Assembly: GCA_019119495.1 (NCBI GenBank)
Contig: DWWX01000033.1
Location: 1-35,838 of the forward strand
Direction: 5' to 3'
Length of the DNA: 35,838 nt
From: Candidatus Gemmiger stercorigallinarum
Lineage (GTDB): Bacteria; Bacillota; Clostridia; Oscillospirales; Ruminococcaceae
A program made the translations under genes and the position numbers. The notes under the pieces are model-generated. The model did not search any database. It was not told where the DNA came from and saw only the letters and a program-made list of their open reading frames with translations. Positions 14,330 to 26,615 of this stretch are shown in pieces (the first letter of the stretch is position 1; every line of letters begins with the position of its first letter).

Positions 14330-15628
14330 ATGATGGAAAAATTCCAGGCGGCCATGGAAAAAAGCCTGATCCCGGTCGCCAACAAGCTCTCGGCCAGCAA
14401 GATCCTGCGCGCCATCAGCCGCGGTTTTTCGGCGCTTTTGCCCATCATCATGGTGGGCGCCATCGCCTCGCTTCTGTCGGGGCTGAACATTGAAGCCTAC
14501 CAGACCTTTATCACCAACATCGGCCTGAAACCGGTCATCTCGATGGTCTCCACCTACACCACCAACATGATCGCCCTGTATGCGGTGTTCAGCATCGGCA
14601 AGGCCATGGCGGACCAGCTGGAATGCAAGGACCAGTCCACCCTGGCCGGCCTGATCACGCTGCTGATGTTCCTGCTGGTCATCCCCACCGGCGTGGGCGA
14701 GGGCGACACGGCGGTGTCGGCCGCCATCTCCACCAGCTATTTCGGCGCGGCGGGCCTGTTCACCGCCATGCTGCTGGGCATCGTGGTGCCGCTGATCTAT
14801 AATCTGTTCATCAAATACCACATCGTCATCAAAATGCCGGAGGGCGTGCCGCCCCAGATCGCCAACGGTTTCTCGGCCATCATCCCGGCTGCGGCTCTCA
14901 CCGTGATCTTTGTCGTTGTCCGCCAGCTCTGCGCCATGACCAGTTTCGGCACGCTGAACGACCTGGTCTACGGCATTCTGCGCGCCCCGCTCAGCACCCT
15001 GACCGAAAGCCCCGTCACCTTTGTCATTCTGCTGCTGCTGTGCAATATTCTGTGGTTCTTTGGCATCCACGGCGGCATGGTCACCATGTCTTTCCTGAGC
15101 ATGCTGTACATGGCTCCCGCCATGGAAAACCTGGAAGCCCTGGCCGCCGGCCAGGAACTGCCCAACCTGCTGACCAATACCTGGTGGTTCACCTTCGCCC
15201 AGCTGGGCGGCTCCGGCGGCATCATCGGTCTGGCCGTCTGCATGCTGCTCTTTGCCAAAAGCCAGCGTTATAAGGCGCTGAGCAAGATCGCCATCCTGCC
15301 GGCCCTGTGCTCCATCTCGGAACCGCTGGTCTTTGGCATCCCGCTGGTGCTCAACGTCATCATGCTGATCCCCATGATCCTCAGCCCGCTGTGCTGCTTC
15401 CTCAGCTCTTATATCCTGACAAGCATCGGCGTACTGCCCTACCTCAACGGTATCCAGCTGTCCACCGGCACGCCGGTGGTGCTGGCCGGCTTCCTGGCCG
15501 GCGGCGTGCCCGCGGCCATCTGGCAGGTGGTGCTGGTGGCGCTGCAGTTTGCGATCTACTTCCCCTTCTTCCGCATTGTGGACAAGCAGGCACTGGAGGC
15601 AGAGCAGGCCGCAGCCGCCGGCAAGTAA
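14330..15628 (+). CDS. PTS lactose/cellobiose-family EIIC permease
   Basis: 432 residues with about ten hydrophobic segments. This is a separate EIIC of the Lac/Cel PTS family (CelB type), the membrane channel that imports a disaccharide during phosphorylation. Family marks include FFGIHGGMV near residue 243 and SISEPLVFGIPLVLN near residue 328 (the Glu of the NxEP-like motif binds sugar). EIIA and EIIB are encoded downstream as separate proteins, with a sulfatase gene between. CAGGAGG precedes ATG 14330; ATG 14333 is also possible. The sulfatase neighbour implies a sulfated substrate; the family generally takes beta-linked disaccharides. Confidence 0.94.
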   Translation: MMEKFQAAMEKSLIPVANKLSASKILRAISRGFSALLPIIMVGAIASLLSGLNIEAYQTFITNIGLKPVISMVSTYTTNMIALYAVFSIGKAMADQLECKDQSTLAGLITLLMFLLVIPTGVGEGDTAVSAAISTSYFGAAGLFTAMLLGIVVPLIYNLFIKYHIVIKMPEGVPPQIANGFSAIIPAAALTVIFVVVRQLCAMTSFGTLNDLVYGILRAPLSTLTESPVTFVILLLLCNILWFFGIHGGMVTMSFLSMLYMAPAMENLEALAAGQELPNLLTNTWWFTFAQLGGSGGIIGLAVCMLLFAKSQRYKALSKIAILPALCSISEPLVFGIPLVLNVIMLIPMILSPLCCFLSSYILTSIGVLPYLNGIQLSTGTPVVLAGFLAGGVPAAIWQVVLVALQFAIYFPFFRIVDKQALEAEQAAAAGK

Positions 15629-15706
15629 CACACCCGGAGCAACACCCGCCCCGCCCGCCGCGGTGCACTGCGGCGTCGCGGGAATTTTTGGAAGGACGTG
15701 ACCGTT

Positions 15707-17197
15707 TTGAGCAACCGACCCAACATCGTCTGGTTCGTGGCGGACCAGATGCGGCATGACGCCATGGGCCATGCCGGCAACCCTGCCGCCTGCACCCCCA
15801 ACCTGGACGCCCTGGCGGCCGAGGGCGTCAGCTTTACCAATGCCTACTGCCAGAACCCGGTCTGCGTGCCCAGCCGGTGCAGCTTTCTGACCGGGTGGTA
15901 TCCCCACACCATGGGCCACCGCACCATGCACTATATGATGCGGAAAGAGGACCCCAATCTGCTGAAAACCATGAAGCAGAACGGTTACGAGGTGGTGTGG
16001 ATCGGCCGCAACGACTTTATCCCCGGCAGCTGGGCCAAGACCGACTACTGCGACCGCTTTTACGACGGCACCGATCTGACCGAAAAAAGCGCCGTGGAGG
16101 GCGGCGGGATGCACATCGGCCTGGGGACGGACGTCAGGCCGGAGATCGCCCCGGTAATGCAGGGCGCGGACCTGAAATATTCCTTCTACCTGGGCCGCTT
16201 CCCGGAACATTCGCTGGACCGCAGCTTTGACTGGAACTGCGTCAACGCGGCGCTGAACTACCTGGACGAGCGCGCCCGGCAGCCCGGCGGCAAGCCGTTT
16301 TTCCTTTACTGCACCCTCAGCTTTCCCCATCCGCCCTATGGCTGCGAGGAACCCTGGTACTCGCTTATCGACCGCAGCAAGCTGCCGCCCCGCCGGCCCG
16401 ACCTGGAAACGCTTTCCGGCAAGGCGGGCATCCTGCAGGGCATCCGCGCCAGGCAGGGGCTGCAAAACTGGACCGAGGCCCAGTACGACGAGGTCCGGGC
16501 CGTTTACCTGGGCATGACCGCCCGGTTCGACCACCAGCTGGGCCTGGTGCTGGACAAGCTGAAACAGACCGGCGTCTACGACGACACCAGCGTGTTTGTG
16601 TTCAGCGACCACGGCGACCTGACCGGCGACTACGGCATTACCGAAAAGTGCCAGAACAGCTTTGAGGACCCGCTGACCAATGTGCCGCTGGTGGTCAAGC
16701 CGGCGGCCGGCACGCCGCTGCGTCCGGGCGTCAACGACGCCCTGGTGCAGCTGAACGACCTGCCCGCCACCGTATGGGAGATGACCGGCGTGCAGCCGGA
16801 TTATATCCAGTTCGGCCAGTCGCTGTGCGGCACCATCGCCGACGGCGGGCCGCACCGGGACGCCGTCTTTTGCGAGGGCGGCCGCCTGCGCGGTGAGGTG
16901 CAGGCCATGGAGCCGGAGCACGGCCCCCAGTCGCCCTACTGGCCGCGCATCAGCACCCAGCACGAGAGCGACGCCGCCCACACCAAGGGCTGCATGATCC
17001 GCATGGGCAGCCTGAAGTACATCCTGCGCCTGTACGAGGACGACCAGCTTTACGACCTGGAAAAGGACCCGATGGAACTGGAAAACCGCATCGGCGATCC
17101 GGCCTATGCCGACGCCCTGCGCACCATGAAGGAGCGGATGCTGCGCTTTTATATGGAGACCGGCGACTTTGTGCCCACCAGGATGGACAAACGCTGA
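15707..17197 (+). CDS. Cytoplasmic formylglycine-dependent sulfatase
   Basis: About 496 residues of the type I sulfatase / alkaline phosphatase fold. The activation signature Cys-x-Pro-Ser-Arg is present (CVPSRCSFLTGWYPHTMGH); Cys53 should be converted to formylglycine. Other metal and sulfate ligands appear in NIVWFVADQ near the start, in VFSDHGDLTGDYG and in the conserved TKGCMIRMGSLKYIL. There is no signal peptide, so it acts in the cytoplasm, as fits a PTS-imported substrate. TTG 15707 is the likely start (GGAAGGA ten bases before; MSNRPNIVW suits the family); GTG 15698 is too close to that site. No maturase (anSME) gene lies in the window. A phosphodiesterase-like role cannot be excluded. 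Confidence 0.9.
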   Translation: MSNRPNIVWFVADQMRHDAMGHAGNPAACTPNLDALAAEGVSFTNAYCQNPVCVPSRCSFLTGWYPHTMGHRTMHYMMRKEDPNLLKTMKQNGYEVVWIGRNDFIPGSWAKTDYCDRFYDGTDLTEKSAVEGGGMHIGLGTDVRPEIAPVMQGADLKYSFYLGRFPEHSLDRSFDWNCVNAALNYLDERARQPGGKPFFLYCTLSFPHPPYGCEEPWYSLIDRSKLPPRRPDLETLSGKAGILQGIRARQGLQNWTEAQYDEVRAVYLGMTARFDHQLGLVLDKLKQTGVYDDTSVFVFSDHGDLTGDYGITEKCQNSFEDPLTNVPLVVKPAAGTPLRPGVNDALVQLNDLPATVWEMTGVQPDYIQFGQSLCGTIADGGPHRDAVFCEGGRLRGEVQAMEPEHGPQSPYWPRISTQHESDAAHTKGCMIRMGSLKYILRLYEDDQLYDLEKDPMELENRIGDPAYADALRTMKERMLRFYMETGDFVPTRMDKR

Positions 17198-17222
17198 ATC
17201 TGAAAACAAGGAGGAAACTGCG

Positions 17223-17585
17223 ATGCAGCTGACACAGGACCAATACGACGAGATCGTGATGAACCTGGTGGTGGAGGGCGGCAACGCCCGCAGCCTGGCC
17301 ATGGAGGCCATCCAGGCCGCCAAAAAGGGCGACTTTGCCCAGGCCGACCAGCGCATGAAGGAGTGCGAGGAGGCGCTGGTGGAGGCCCACAACACCCAGA
17401 CGGAGATGATCCAGGCCGAGATCCGCGGCGACCATATCCCGGTGATGCTGCTGATGGTCCATGCCCAGGACCACCTGATGGACGCCATGGTGGTCAAGGA
17501 CCTGGCTGCCGAGATCATTGACCTGTACCGCGCCCGCGGTCAGGAAACCGCGGCCCTGCCCGGTGCGGAACCCCCGATAGGGTGA
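17223..17585 (+). CDS. PTS lactose/cellobiose-family EIIA
   Basis: 120 residues of the all-helical EIIA-Lac family. The phosphorylated histidine is His80 in MVHAQDHLM, with the metal-binding Asp83 of the trimer next to it. The N-terminal MNLVVEGGNARSLAMEAIQA and DFAQADQRMKECEEALVEAH are typical. It passes phosphate from HPr to the EIIB encoded next. ATG 17223 follows AAGGAGG, 25 bases after the sulfatase stop. Confidence 0.95.
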   Translation: MQLTQDQYDEIVMNLVVEGGNARSLAMEAIQAAKKGDFAQADQRMKECEEALVEAHNTQTEMIQAEIRGDHIPVMLLMVHAQDHLMDAMVVKDLAAEIIDLYRARGQETAALPGAEPPIG

Positions 17586-17636
17586 CTACGGATTGTATAA
17601 AAGTGACAAAATATAACAGATAAGGAGCATGTCGCC

Positions 17637-17936
17637 ATGAAAAACATTGTTTTGTTCTGTGCTGCCGGGATGTCCACCAGCCTGCTGGTGAGCAAGATGC
17701 AGGCTGCCGCCAGGGAGATGAACTTTGACTGCACCATCCAGGCCTACAGCCTGAATGACCTGAAAGAGAAGGGCGCCGACGCCGACTGCATCCTGCTGGG
17801 CCCCCAGGTGCGCTACCAGAAGGACAAGGTCGTTGTTGCTTACCCGGACAAGCCCATCGCCGTTATCGATATGACGCTGTACGGCATGATGAAAGGCAAA
17901 GAGGTGCTGGAGCAGGCCATCGCAATGATGCAGTAA
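17637..17936 (+). CDS. PTS lactose/cellobiose-family EIIB
   Basis: A 99-residue EIIB with phosphorylated Cys8 in VLFCAAGMSTSLLVSKM, the hallmark of the Cel/Chb EIIB family, and the downstream ILLGPQVRYQ. It takes phosphate from EIIA and gives it to the sugar at EIIC. AAGGAGC precedes ATG 17637. It is the last gene of the first transcription unit; a strong terminator follows at 17977-18023. Confidence 0.96.
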   Translation: MKNIVLFCAAGMSTSLLVSKMQAAAREMNFDCTIQAYSLNDLKEKGADADCILLGPQVRYQKDKVVVAYPDKPIAVIDMTLYGMMKGKEVLEQAIAMMQ

Positions 17937-17976
17937 GCGAAAGCAGCCAGCCGTCAGAACCTTTTCTGGCGGACAC

Positions 17977-18023
17977 GCCGGCCCCTTCCGCCCGCCCGGC
18001 GGGGGAGGGGGCCGGCCTTTTTT
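17977..18023 (+). terminator. Terminator after EIIB
   Basis: GCCGGCCCCTTCC pairs with the GGGGGAGGGGGCCGGC side and is followed by CTTTTTT. It separates the PTS/sulfatase unit from the GH1 unit, which has its own promoter. Confidence 0.85.
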
Positions 18024-18044
18024 GATGCGGCGGCCCCCGCGGTC

Positions 18045-18073
18045 TTGCAGTGGCAGGGCGAATGGTCTATACT
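18045..18073 (+). promoter_or_regulatory. Promoter of the GH1 / TauE unit
   Basis: TTGCAG (18045-18050), 17-base spacer, TATACT (18068-18073), 75 bases before the GH1 start. I did not see a clear copy of the TGGAAA/TTTCCA palindrome here. Confidence 0.7.
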
Positions 18074-18141
18074 ATAAATTAAAGCAAAGAAACAAATCGC
18101 AGCGGCTGCTGCACTGGCATCCCTGCCAGGCAAGGAGGTAA

Positions 18142-19587
<1,446 letters not shown>

Positions 19588-19626
19588 AAGCGGCGGAGAA
19601 TGTAAAAAGAAAAGGGGCGTTTTGGC

Positions 19627-20421
19627 ATGCAGCAATTTCTGTTTTTGGCGGTCAGCCTGCTGGCCTCGGTGGCGGGGGCCATCTGCGGCATCGGCGGCGG
19701 CGTTATCATCAAGCCGGTGCTGGACCTGTTCGGGCTGGCAAGCGTTTCGACCATCAGCTTCCTGTCCGGGTGCACGGTGCTTTCCATGAGTGCCTACTCG
19801 GTGGGCAAGGGGCTGATCTCCCGCGACAGCGCCGTGGACCTGAAAAGCGGTACCTACCTGGCGGTGGGCGCCGCGGTGGGCGGCGTCTGCGGGCAGCAGC
19901 TGTTTGCACTGGTGCGCGGCCTGTTTGAAAACCAGGACACCGTGGGCGCGGTGCAGGCGGCCTGCCTGTTTGTCATCACGCTGGGCACGCTGGTCTACAC
20001 CATCCGCAAGGCGAACATCCGCACCATCAGGGTGCAGGGCGCTGCGCCGGGGGTGCTGATCGGCCTGGCGCTGGGCGTTATGTCCAGCTTTTTGGGCATC
20101 GGCGGCGGCCCCATCAACCTGGTGGTGCTGGGGTATTTCTTCTCGATGGAGACCAAGACCGCCGCCCAGAACAGCCTGTACATCATCCTGTTCAGCCAGA
20201 TCACCAACCTGCTCACCACCATCGTGGCCGGCAACGTGCCGGAGTTCGAGGTGCTGACGCTGGTGTTGATGGTGGCGGGCGGCATCGGCGGCGGCATGAT
20301 CGGCCGCTTCTTCAGCCGCCGCATGGACAACCGCGCGGTGGACAAGCTGTTCATCGGGCTGATGGTGGTCATTATGGGCATCAGCGTCTGGAACACCGTC
20401 CGCTACAGCGGCCTGCTGTAA
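19627..20421 (+). CDS. TauE/SafE-family anion exporter
   Basis: 264 residues with about eight membrane segments. The two halves each carry the family's glycine-rich motif: GAICGIGGGVIIKPVLDLFG near residue 20 and MSSFLGIGGGPINLVVLG near residue 155. TauE/SafE proteins export sulfite, sulfoacetate and other organosulfur anions; several members are of unknown substrate. Its position 39 bases after the GH1 gene and behind a sulfatase suggests that it removes sulfate or a related anion released during substrate breakdown. That role is inference from context. The ATG at 19627 has only a weak purine-rich site upstream (AAAAGGGGCG). Confidence 0.88.
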   Translation: MQQFLFLAVSLLASVAGAICGIGGGVIIKPVLDLFGLASVSTISFLSGCTVLSMSAYSVGKGLISRDSAVDLKSGTYLAVGAAVGGVCGQQLFALVRGLFENQDTVGAVQAACLFVITLGTLVYTIRKANIRTIRVQGAAPGVLIGLALGVMSSFLGIGGGPINLVVLGYFFSMETKTAAQNSLYIILFSQITNLLTTIVAGNVPEFEVLTLVLMVAGGIGGGMIGRFFSRRMDNRAVDKLFIGLMVVIMGISVWNTVRYSGLL

Positions 20422-20425
20422 GCTG

Positions 20426-20487
20426 CAAACAAAAATCTCCCGGCAGGGCCGGCCCCGAAAGGCCCCCTGCCGGGAGATTTTGTTTGC
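20426..20487. terminator. Bidirectional terminator between TauE and the flippase
   Basis: Near-perfect long inverted repeat: CAAAATCTCCCGGCAGGG against CCCTGCCGGGAGATTTTG with a GGCC-rich loop. T runs occur on both strands, so it can end both convergent genes. Confidence 0.92.
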
Positions 20488-20513
20488 CTGTATGCGGGCG
20501 CGCGGCCCGGCGC

Positions 20514-21956
20514 TTATTTGCGGCCCTTGGCCAAAGCGGGGAAGAACCGCCCCAAAAGCAGCATGGCCATATGCCACACATCGCGGAAATTGATGGCGAT
20601 GACCACGGCGGTGGGGATGGCGCACAGCCACAGCGACTGTTCGGGGAAAAGGTAAAGCAGCACGATCTCGGCCAATACAATGGCCAGGTTCAGGCCCATC
20701 CAGGCCGGACGGAAGTCGATCTCCAAAAGCCCGCGGGTGGAGTAGGCACGCAGCAGGAACACCAGAGACAGCGACAAAAAGCTGGCCAGCGTGACGCCCA
20801 CCGGGCCGATCCACAGGATGAAGAAGTAGTTCAGGATCACATTGAGCACCGCGCCCGCCAGCATGGTGTACAGCGAGCTGAAACTCCGCTTGAACACCAC
20901 ATAGACGCTGTTGGTGAACTGGTTCAGGCAGGTGCACATGGAACTGAGCACCAGAAACGGCACAAACTGCCAGGCGTCAAAGTAGCTTTGCTGGAAAATG
21001 TTCATCAGCGGGCGGCACAGCCAGATGATGCCCGCCGTGCAGCAGAACAGCACGCTGCCGTAGATCCGGAACACCTTGGAGAAAAAGGCCTCCCGGTCGG
21101 TCTCCTCGCTGACGGCAGACAGCTGCCATGCCTCGTAAAAGATCTGCCCCACAATGGTCAGGATCTGCGGCAGAAAATAGCCGGTGGAAAGCAGGCCCGC
21201 CCACTCGTTGCCGGTGCGGCCGCCGGTGCCCTCGCACATGGCCTGGACAAAGAACATGTCCGACGCATTGATGACCCAGAAGCTGATGGACGCCGGGATC
21301 ATCGGCACGCAGTATTTCAGCATGTCCTTCCACAGCCGGACGCTGAATTTGCGGATGTCGAAAAACTGGTAGCACCTGCCGGCGATAAAGACAAAGAGGG
21401 TGGAAAGCGCATCGCTGGCCGCCATGGCCAGCAGGTAACCGGTGGCGCCCAGGTCCAGCACGTTCAAAAACAGCACGTAGCCGCCCAGCAGCTCGGCGGT
21501 GGTCAAAACGCCGTCCACCGCCACCAGCCGGTTGAGCATCCTGGCCCGGATGAACTGGGTGCACAGCGTGCGCAGGCAGCTCATCAGCACGCACAGGTAC
21601 AGCAGGATCAGGTACTCGCCGGCGTTGGGGATCAGCGCCACCAGCGGCCAGCACAATGCCATGATGCCAAACCCGGTGGCGATGGTGGCCAGGCCGTTCA
21701 TGAACACCGAACTTTTGTCCTGGGCTTTGTCCAGGCCAAAGCGGATGACCGCATAGCTGACGCCCAGGCTGACCACCGGGATCAGCAGGTTGGCCACCTG
21801 CTGCATCAGCTTGGTCACGCCCATCACGTCGGGGCCGTCCAGCACGTAGCTCAGGTAGGGCTGGCTGATCAGGCTGAGCAGCTTGGAGCTGAAATTGCTG
21901 ATGGCAAACAGCAGGGTGTTGTTCATCAGTGTGGAATAGCGTTTGTTGTCGGACAA
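20514..21956 (-). CDS. Polysaccharide flippase-like membrane protein (MATE/Wzx superfamily)
   Basis: 480 residues with about 12-14 hydrophobic helices, for example NTLLFAISNFSSKLLSLI at the start and the repeated paired helices of the polysaccharide biosynthesis (Wzx/MurJ-like) superfamily. Members flip lipid-linked sugars across the membrane. The start is judged to be TTG 21956, preceded by GGGAGG at six bases; a longer frame upstream runs through the end of the metallopeptidase gene and is not credible. No glycosyltransferases lie nearby, so the cargo is unknown. It shares its strand with the YgjP-like gene 44 bases upstream, probably co-transcribed. Confidence 0.87.
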   Translation of the reverse strand: MSDNKRYSTLMNNTLLFAISNFSSKLLSLISQPYLSYVLDGPDVMGVTKLMQQVANLLIPVVSLGVSYAVIRFGLDKAQDKSSVFMNGLATIATGFGIMALCWPLVALIPNAGEYLILLYLCVLMSCLRTLCTQFIRARMLNRLVAVDGVLTTAELLGGYVLFLNVLDLGATGYLLAMAASDALSTLFVFIAGRCYQFFDIRKFSVRLWKDMLKYCVPMIPASISFWVINASDMFFVQAMCEGTGGRTGNEWAGLLSTGYFLPQILTIVGQIFYEAWQLSAVSEETDREAFFSKVFRIYGSVLFCCTAGIIWLCRPLMNIFQQSYFDAWQFVPFLVLSSMCTCLNQFTNSVYVVFKRSFSSLYTMLAGAVLNVILNYFFILWIGPVGVTLASFLSLSLVFLLRAYSTRGLLEIDFRPAWMGLNLAIVLAEIVLLYLFPEQSLWLCAIPTAVVIAINFRDVWHMAMLLLGRFFPALAKGRK

Positions 21957-22000
21957 AGCGGTCCCTCCCTTTTGGGGAAAATGCGGGGCGCGGCCCCGGT

Positions 22001-22558
22001 TTACGGCTGCAGCGGCGCGCGCAGCAGGGCGCGCCGGGCCTTGTAGTCGGGCAGGCAGCGGGCGACCTCGGCCCAAAAAGCGGGCGAGTGATCGGGGTGC
22101 AAAAGGTGGCAGAGTTCATGCACCGCCACGTACTCCCGCGCCGGGGCGGGCATGGCCCACAGCCGCAGCGCAAAGCACAGTGTGCGGGTGCGCAGGCTGC
22201 AGCTGCCCCAGCGGGTGCGCATGTCCCGCACCCGGACTTTGGGCATGGGGCCGGCGCAGCGGGGCGCGAAGGCGGGCCACCAGCGTTCCGCCAGCGCCTG
22301 CATGCCGACCAGGGCCTCGGCCTTATCTGGCGCGGACAGGCCGGCTTCGGCGGCGCGGCGGGCGGCCATGCGCCGCTGCGCGCCGGCCACCCAGGCGGTG
22401 TGGGCCGCCACAAAGGCGTCCACCTCCCGCAGCGGCGTGCGCGCAGGCGCGGACACTGCCACGCTGCCGTCCGGCCGCACCCGCAGGTTCAGGTTTTTGA
22501 CCCGGCGGCGGGTGAGGGTAAAGGTCACGCCGCCGGCGGTGCGCTGCTGCTGTTCCAT
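22001..22558 (-). CDS. YgjP-like metallopeptidase domain protein (M48-type)
   Basis: 185 residues. The zinc motif HELCH with third ligand His in PDHSPAFW, and the preceding MRTRWGSCS, define the YgjP/DUF45 metallopeptidase-like family. The N-terminal beta portion (VTFTLTRRRVKNLNLRVRPDGSVAVSAP) is also typical. It is shorter than most members (about 230) but has all visible metal ligands. Biological function is not established. ATG 22558 has a GAGGGG site upstream. It lies just upstream of the flippase on the same strand. Confidence 0.88.
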   Translation of the reverse strand: MEQQQRTAGGVTFTLTRRRVKNLNLRVRPDGSVAVSAPARTPLREVDAFVAAHTAWVAGAQRRMAARRAAEAGLSAPDKAEALVGMQALAERWWPAFAPRCAGPMPKVRVRDMRTRWGSCSLRTRTLCFALRLWAMPAPAREYVAVHELCHLLHPDHSPAFWAEVARCLPDYKARRALLRAPLQP

Positions 22559-22689
22559 GGCGGTGCCCCCCTCTTATTTTGCCGGTGCTGCTTACGCAGC
22601 GGCGGGCAGCACGCCGCCGCACACCATTTATTATATACGCATTCGCCCCAAACCGCAACGCGCGGGACGGTGAAATGTTGGGAAAACGG

Positions 22690-22723
22690 GAACACGGCAG
22701 GCCCCGCGGGGCCTGCCGTGTTC
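22690..22723 (-). terminator. Cupin gene terminator
   Basis: Perfect 34-base inverted repeat GAACACGGCAGGCCCCG and its complement, followed on the minus strand by a short CCGTTTTCC. It lies 33 bases downstream of the cupin stop; the following T run is modest. Confidence 0.75.
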
Positions 22724-22756
22724 TTACATATTATTTTGACAACGGTTTTTCTCAAA

Positions 22757-23170
22757 TCAGTCCAGCTTGCCGTACTGCTCGTCGTCCACCGGCTCGCACC
22801 ACTCGTTGCGGGTGTCCACGCCGGGGACCTCCACGGCCAGGTGCACGAACCAGCTGTCCCTGGCGGCGCCGTGCCAGTGCTTGACGCCGGCGGGGATGAC
22901 CACCACGTCGCCGGCGTGCAGCTCGCGGGCGGGCTGGCCCCATTCCTGGTACCAGCCGCGGCCGCCGGTGACCAGCAGGATCTGGCCGCCGCCCTCCTTG
23001 GCGTGGTGGATGTGCCAGTTGTTGCGGCAGCCCGGCTCAAAGGTCACGTTGCCGATGCCCACGCCCTGGGTGGTCAGCATGTTCAGGTAGGACTGGCCGA
23101 TGAAATACTGCGCAAACGCGGTGTTTTTCTCGCCGCGGCGGAAAATCTCGTGCTCGATCATGTTTGCCAT
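22757..23170 (-). CDS. Cupin-domain protein
   Basis: 137 residues. Cupin motif 1 is seen as WHIHHAKEGGGQILLVTGG (His ligands and Glu) and motif 2 as GDVVVIPAGVKHWHGAA. This resembles small single-domain cupins often found with carboxymuconolactone decarboxylase-like proteins; no enzymatic activity can be assigned. ATG 23170 is preceded by AAAGGAGAGG, a good site; a second Met follows at residue 4. It appears to be a single-gene unit with its own terminator. Confidence 0.9.
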   Translation of the reverse strand: MANMIEHEIFRRGEKNTAFAQYFIGQSYLNMLTTQGVGIGNVTFEPGCRNNWHIHHAKEGGGQILLVTGGRGWYQEWGQPARELHAGDVVVIPAGVKHWHGAARDSWFVHLAVEVPGVDTRNEWCEPVDDEQYGKLD

Positions 23171-23345
23171 AAAAACCCTCTCCTTTGTGATCAGACTGCC
23201 AAACTGCCGACCTGCAGCGGTTTGCGGGCCGGCGGGAGGCAGCCCTGGCCTGGCCTTTCGTCTTTATTTTACCGCGCGGCCGCGGCAAAGTAAAATGCCT
23301 GTTTTGCAGTTCTGACGATGCTTTGCGGGCATGGGACCCGCGGCA

Positions 23346-24218
23346 TTATAGACTGCGGGAGAGATACCGCTCCAGCGCGGGCAGGGCGGCTTTGGCTTCC
23401 TCGCGGCCCTCGTTGATCAGGGCCAGCAGCTTGGCGCGGTCCTTCTCGGTGCGGCGCACCTCCACCGGCCGCCGGGGCCGGATGACAAGGATGCGGCCTT
23501 CCTCCTCCAGCCGGTCGATCCGGTCCATCAGCGCGTTGTAGCGCAGGTCCGCCGTCAGCAGCGCGGCAAAAAAGCGGGGATGGGCGGCGTAAAAATCGCT
23601 GTACAGGTCCACCATCCGCTGGCTGGTCACCGGTTTGCGGTAGCCCTTGGCCTGGGTGGCCACTACCACGATGTGCCCAAAGCCCTGCGCCAGCGCCCAG
23701 TCCAGCGGGATGTGGCAGGCGCAGCCGCCGTCCAGGTAGGGGCGGCCGTCGATCTTGACCGGCCAGCTGACCAGCGGCATCGACGCCGACGCAATGACCG
23801 CGCGGGCAAAATCGCTGCACTTGCCTTTCTCGAACAGCTCGGCCCTGCCGGTGTCCACGTTGGTGGCTGCCACCAGCAGCCGCTGGGGGCTGCTTTCAAA
23901 GGCGGCGGCGTCAAAGGGCTCCTTTTCCGTCAGGCCGTTGACGATAAAATCCAGCCCGAACAGCCCGCGGCTGCGCACCAGCGCCAGCGGCCCGGAATAG
24001 CGGGGGTCGCTTCGGTAGCGCAGGTTGATGCGGGCGCTGCGCCCCGGCTGGCGGGACAGGTAGTTGACGGCGTTCAGCGCCCCGGCGGACACCGCCGCCA
24101 CGGTGGGAAAGTACAGATCGTTCTGCATCAGCACGTCCAGCACGCCGCTGGTGTAAACGCCGCGCATGGCGCCGCCCTCCAGCAGCAGTACGCTGTCGGC
24201 AGGAATCTTGTATGGCAT
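23346..24218 (-). CDS. Patatin-like phospholipase
   Basis: 290 residues. The oxyanion-hole motif GGAMRGVY is close to the N-terminus (LLLEGGAMRGVYTSGVLD). The nucleophile is Ser in AVSAGALN, a variant of GxSxG with Ala at the first position. The catalytic Asp lies in the DGG motif (YLDGGCAC). This matches the bacterial RssA/YjjU-type patatin hydrolases, probably cytoplasmic serine lipases or esterases. ATG 24218 follows CAGGAGG. It is flanked by intergenic DNA on both sides and is likely monocistronic. Confidence 0.92.
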   Translation of the reverse strand: MPYKIPADSVLLLEGGAMRGVYTSGVLDVLMQNDLYFPTVAAVSAGALNAVNYLSRQPGRSARINLRYRSDPRYSGPLALVRSRGLFGLDFIVNGLTEKEPFDAAAFESSPQRLLVAATNVDTGRAELFEKGKCSDFARAVIASASMPLVSWPVKIDGRPYLDGGCACHIPLDWALAQGFGHIVVVATQAKGYRKPVTSQRMVDLYSDFYAAHPRFFAALLTADLRYNALMDRIDRLEEEGRILVIRPRRPVEVRRTEKDRAKLLALINEGREEAKAALPALERYLSRSL

Positions 24219-24415
24219 GGGAACCTCCTGGCAGATCAAGTGGAAAGCGCCGTCCGGCAGGGCGGCGGAAGAAACAACACGGCGCTGCCCGGCGGGGCAG
24301 CTGCGCTTTTTCTATTGTAGCCTGCTTTCGGCAAAATGGCAAAGACAACTGGGGCTGTTTTGTGCAAAATATGCACCGCCGGCGGGGAAAAAGGCAAAAC
24401 CAGCCCCAGCGGGCC

Positions 24416-24475
24416 TGCAAAAAACACCCTGCGTCGGCGTCCCCGGTGGGGGGAGTCGCCGCCGCAGGGCGGGAA
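24416..24475 (-). terminator. dnaK terminator
   Basis: On the minus strand CCCTGCG-GCGGCG pairs with CGCCGACGCAGGG around a C/G-rich loop, followed by TGTTTTTTG. It begins 18 bases after the dnaK stop. Confidence 0.88.
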
Positions 24476-24492
24476 ACGGCACAGATCCTGTT

Positions 24493-26289
<1,797 letters not shown>

Positions 26290-26615
26290 ACCTGCAATGT
26301 CCTTTCGCAAAAGCAAGAGCGGCGCGGACCCCGCCGGAAAAAAGCAGGATAAGCCACTCTGCGTACTATATTGTACCGCGCCCGCATACAGAAGTTGTTG
26401 CGAAATCGTAAACTATCTTTGAAAACACTGTCACAAAATCGCGGGCGGCAGCTGTCAATTTTGCACAAACTCCCGCGAAAGGTTGACGCGCCCCGGCACA
26501 GATGCTATGATTTAGAGGTGTAAACCAACATACAGGGGCATGGCTGGCATCTCTCCGGCAGTTCGGGGGAGCCGGATACGCCCCCTGCCGGCACAGAAGA
26601 AGGGGGAGGGCGCCC
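26290..26615. other. Divergent dnaK/hisB intergenic region
   Basis: No gene was found. The hisB promoter lies at 26483-26511. On the dnaK side the minus strand has a TACAATATAG -10-like element (plus-strand 26371-26380) without a convincing -35. The CIRCE repeat TTAGCACTC-N9-GAGTGCTAA is absent. Confidence 0.6.
26483..26511 (+). promoter_or_regulatory. Promoter of hisB
   Basis: TTGACG (26483-26488), 17-base spacer, TATGAT (26506-26511), about 105 bases before the start codon. Probably transcribes hisB, glyA and the VOC gene, since no terminator is seen between them. Confidence 0.75.

Noticed and set aside
13895-17518. Upstream extension of the RpiR frame to about 1470 residues
   Set aside because: The extension runs antisense through the PTS and sulfatase genes. 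ATG 13894 with CAGGAGG is the natural start and gives a normal RpiR length.
26290-26615. CIRCE operator upstream of dnaK
   Set aside because: No TTAGCACTC-N9-GAGTGCTAA or close variant is present.
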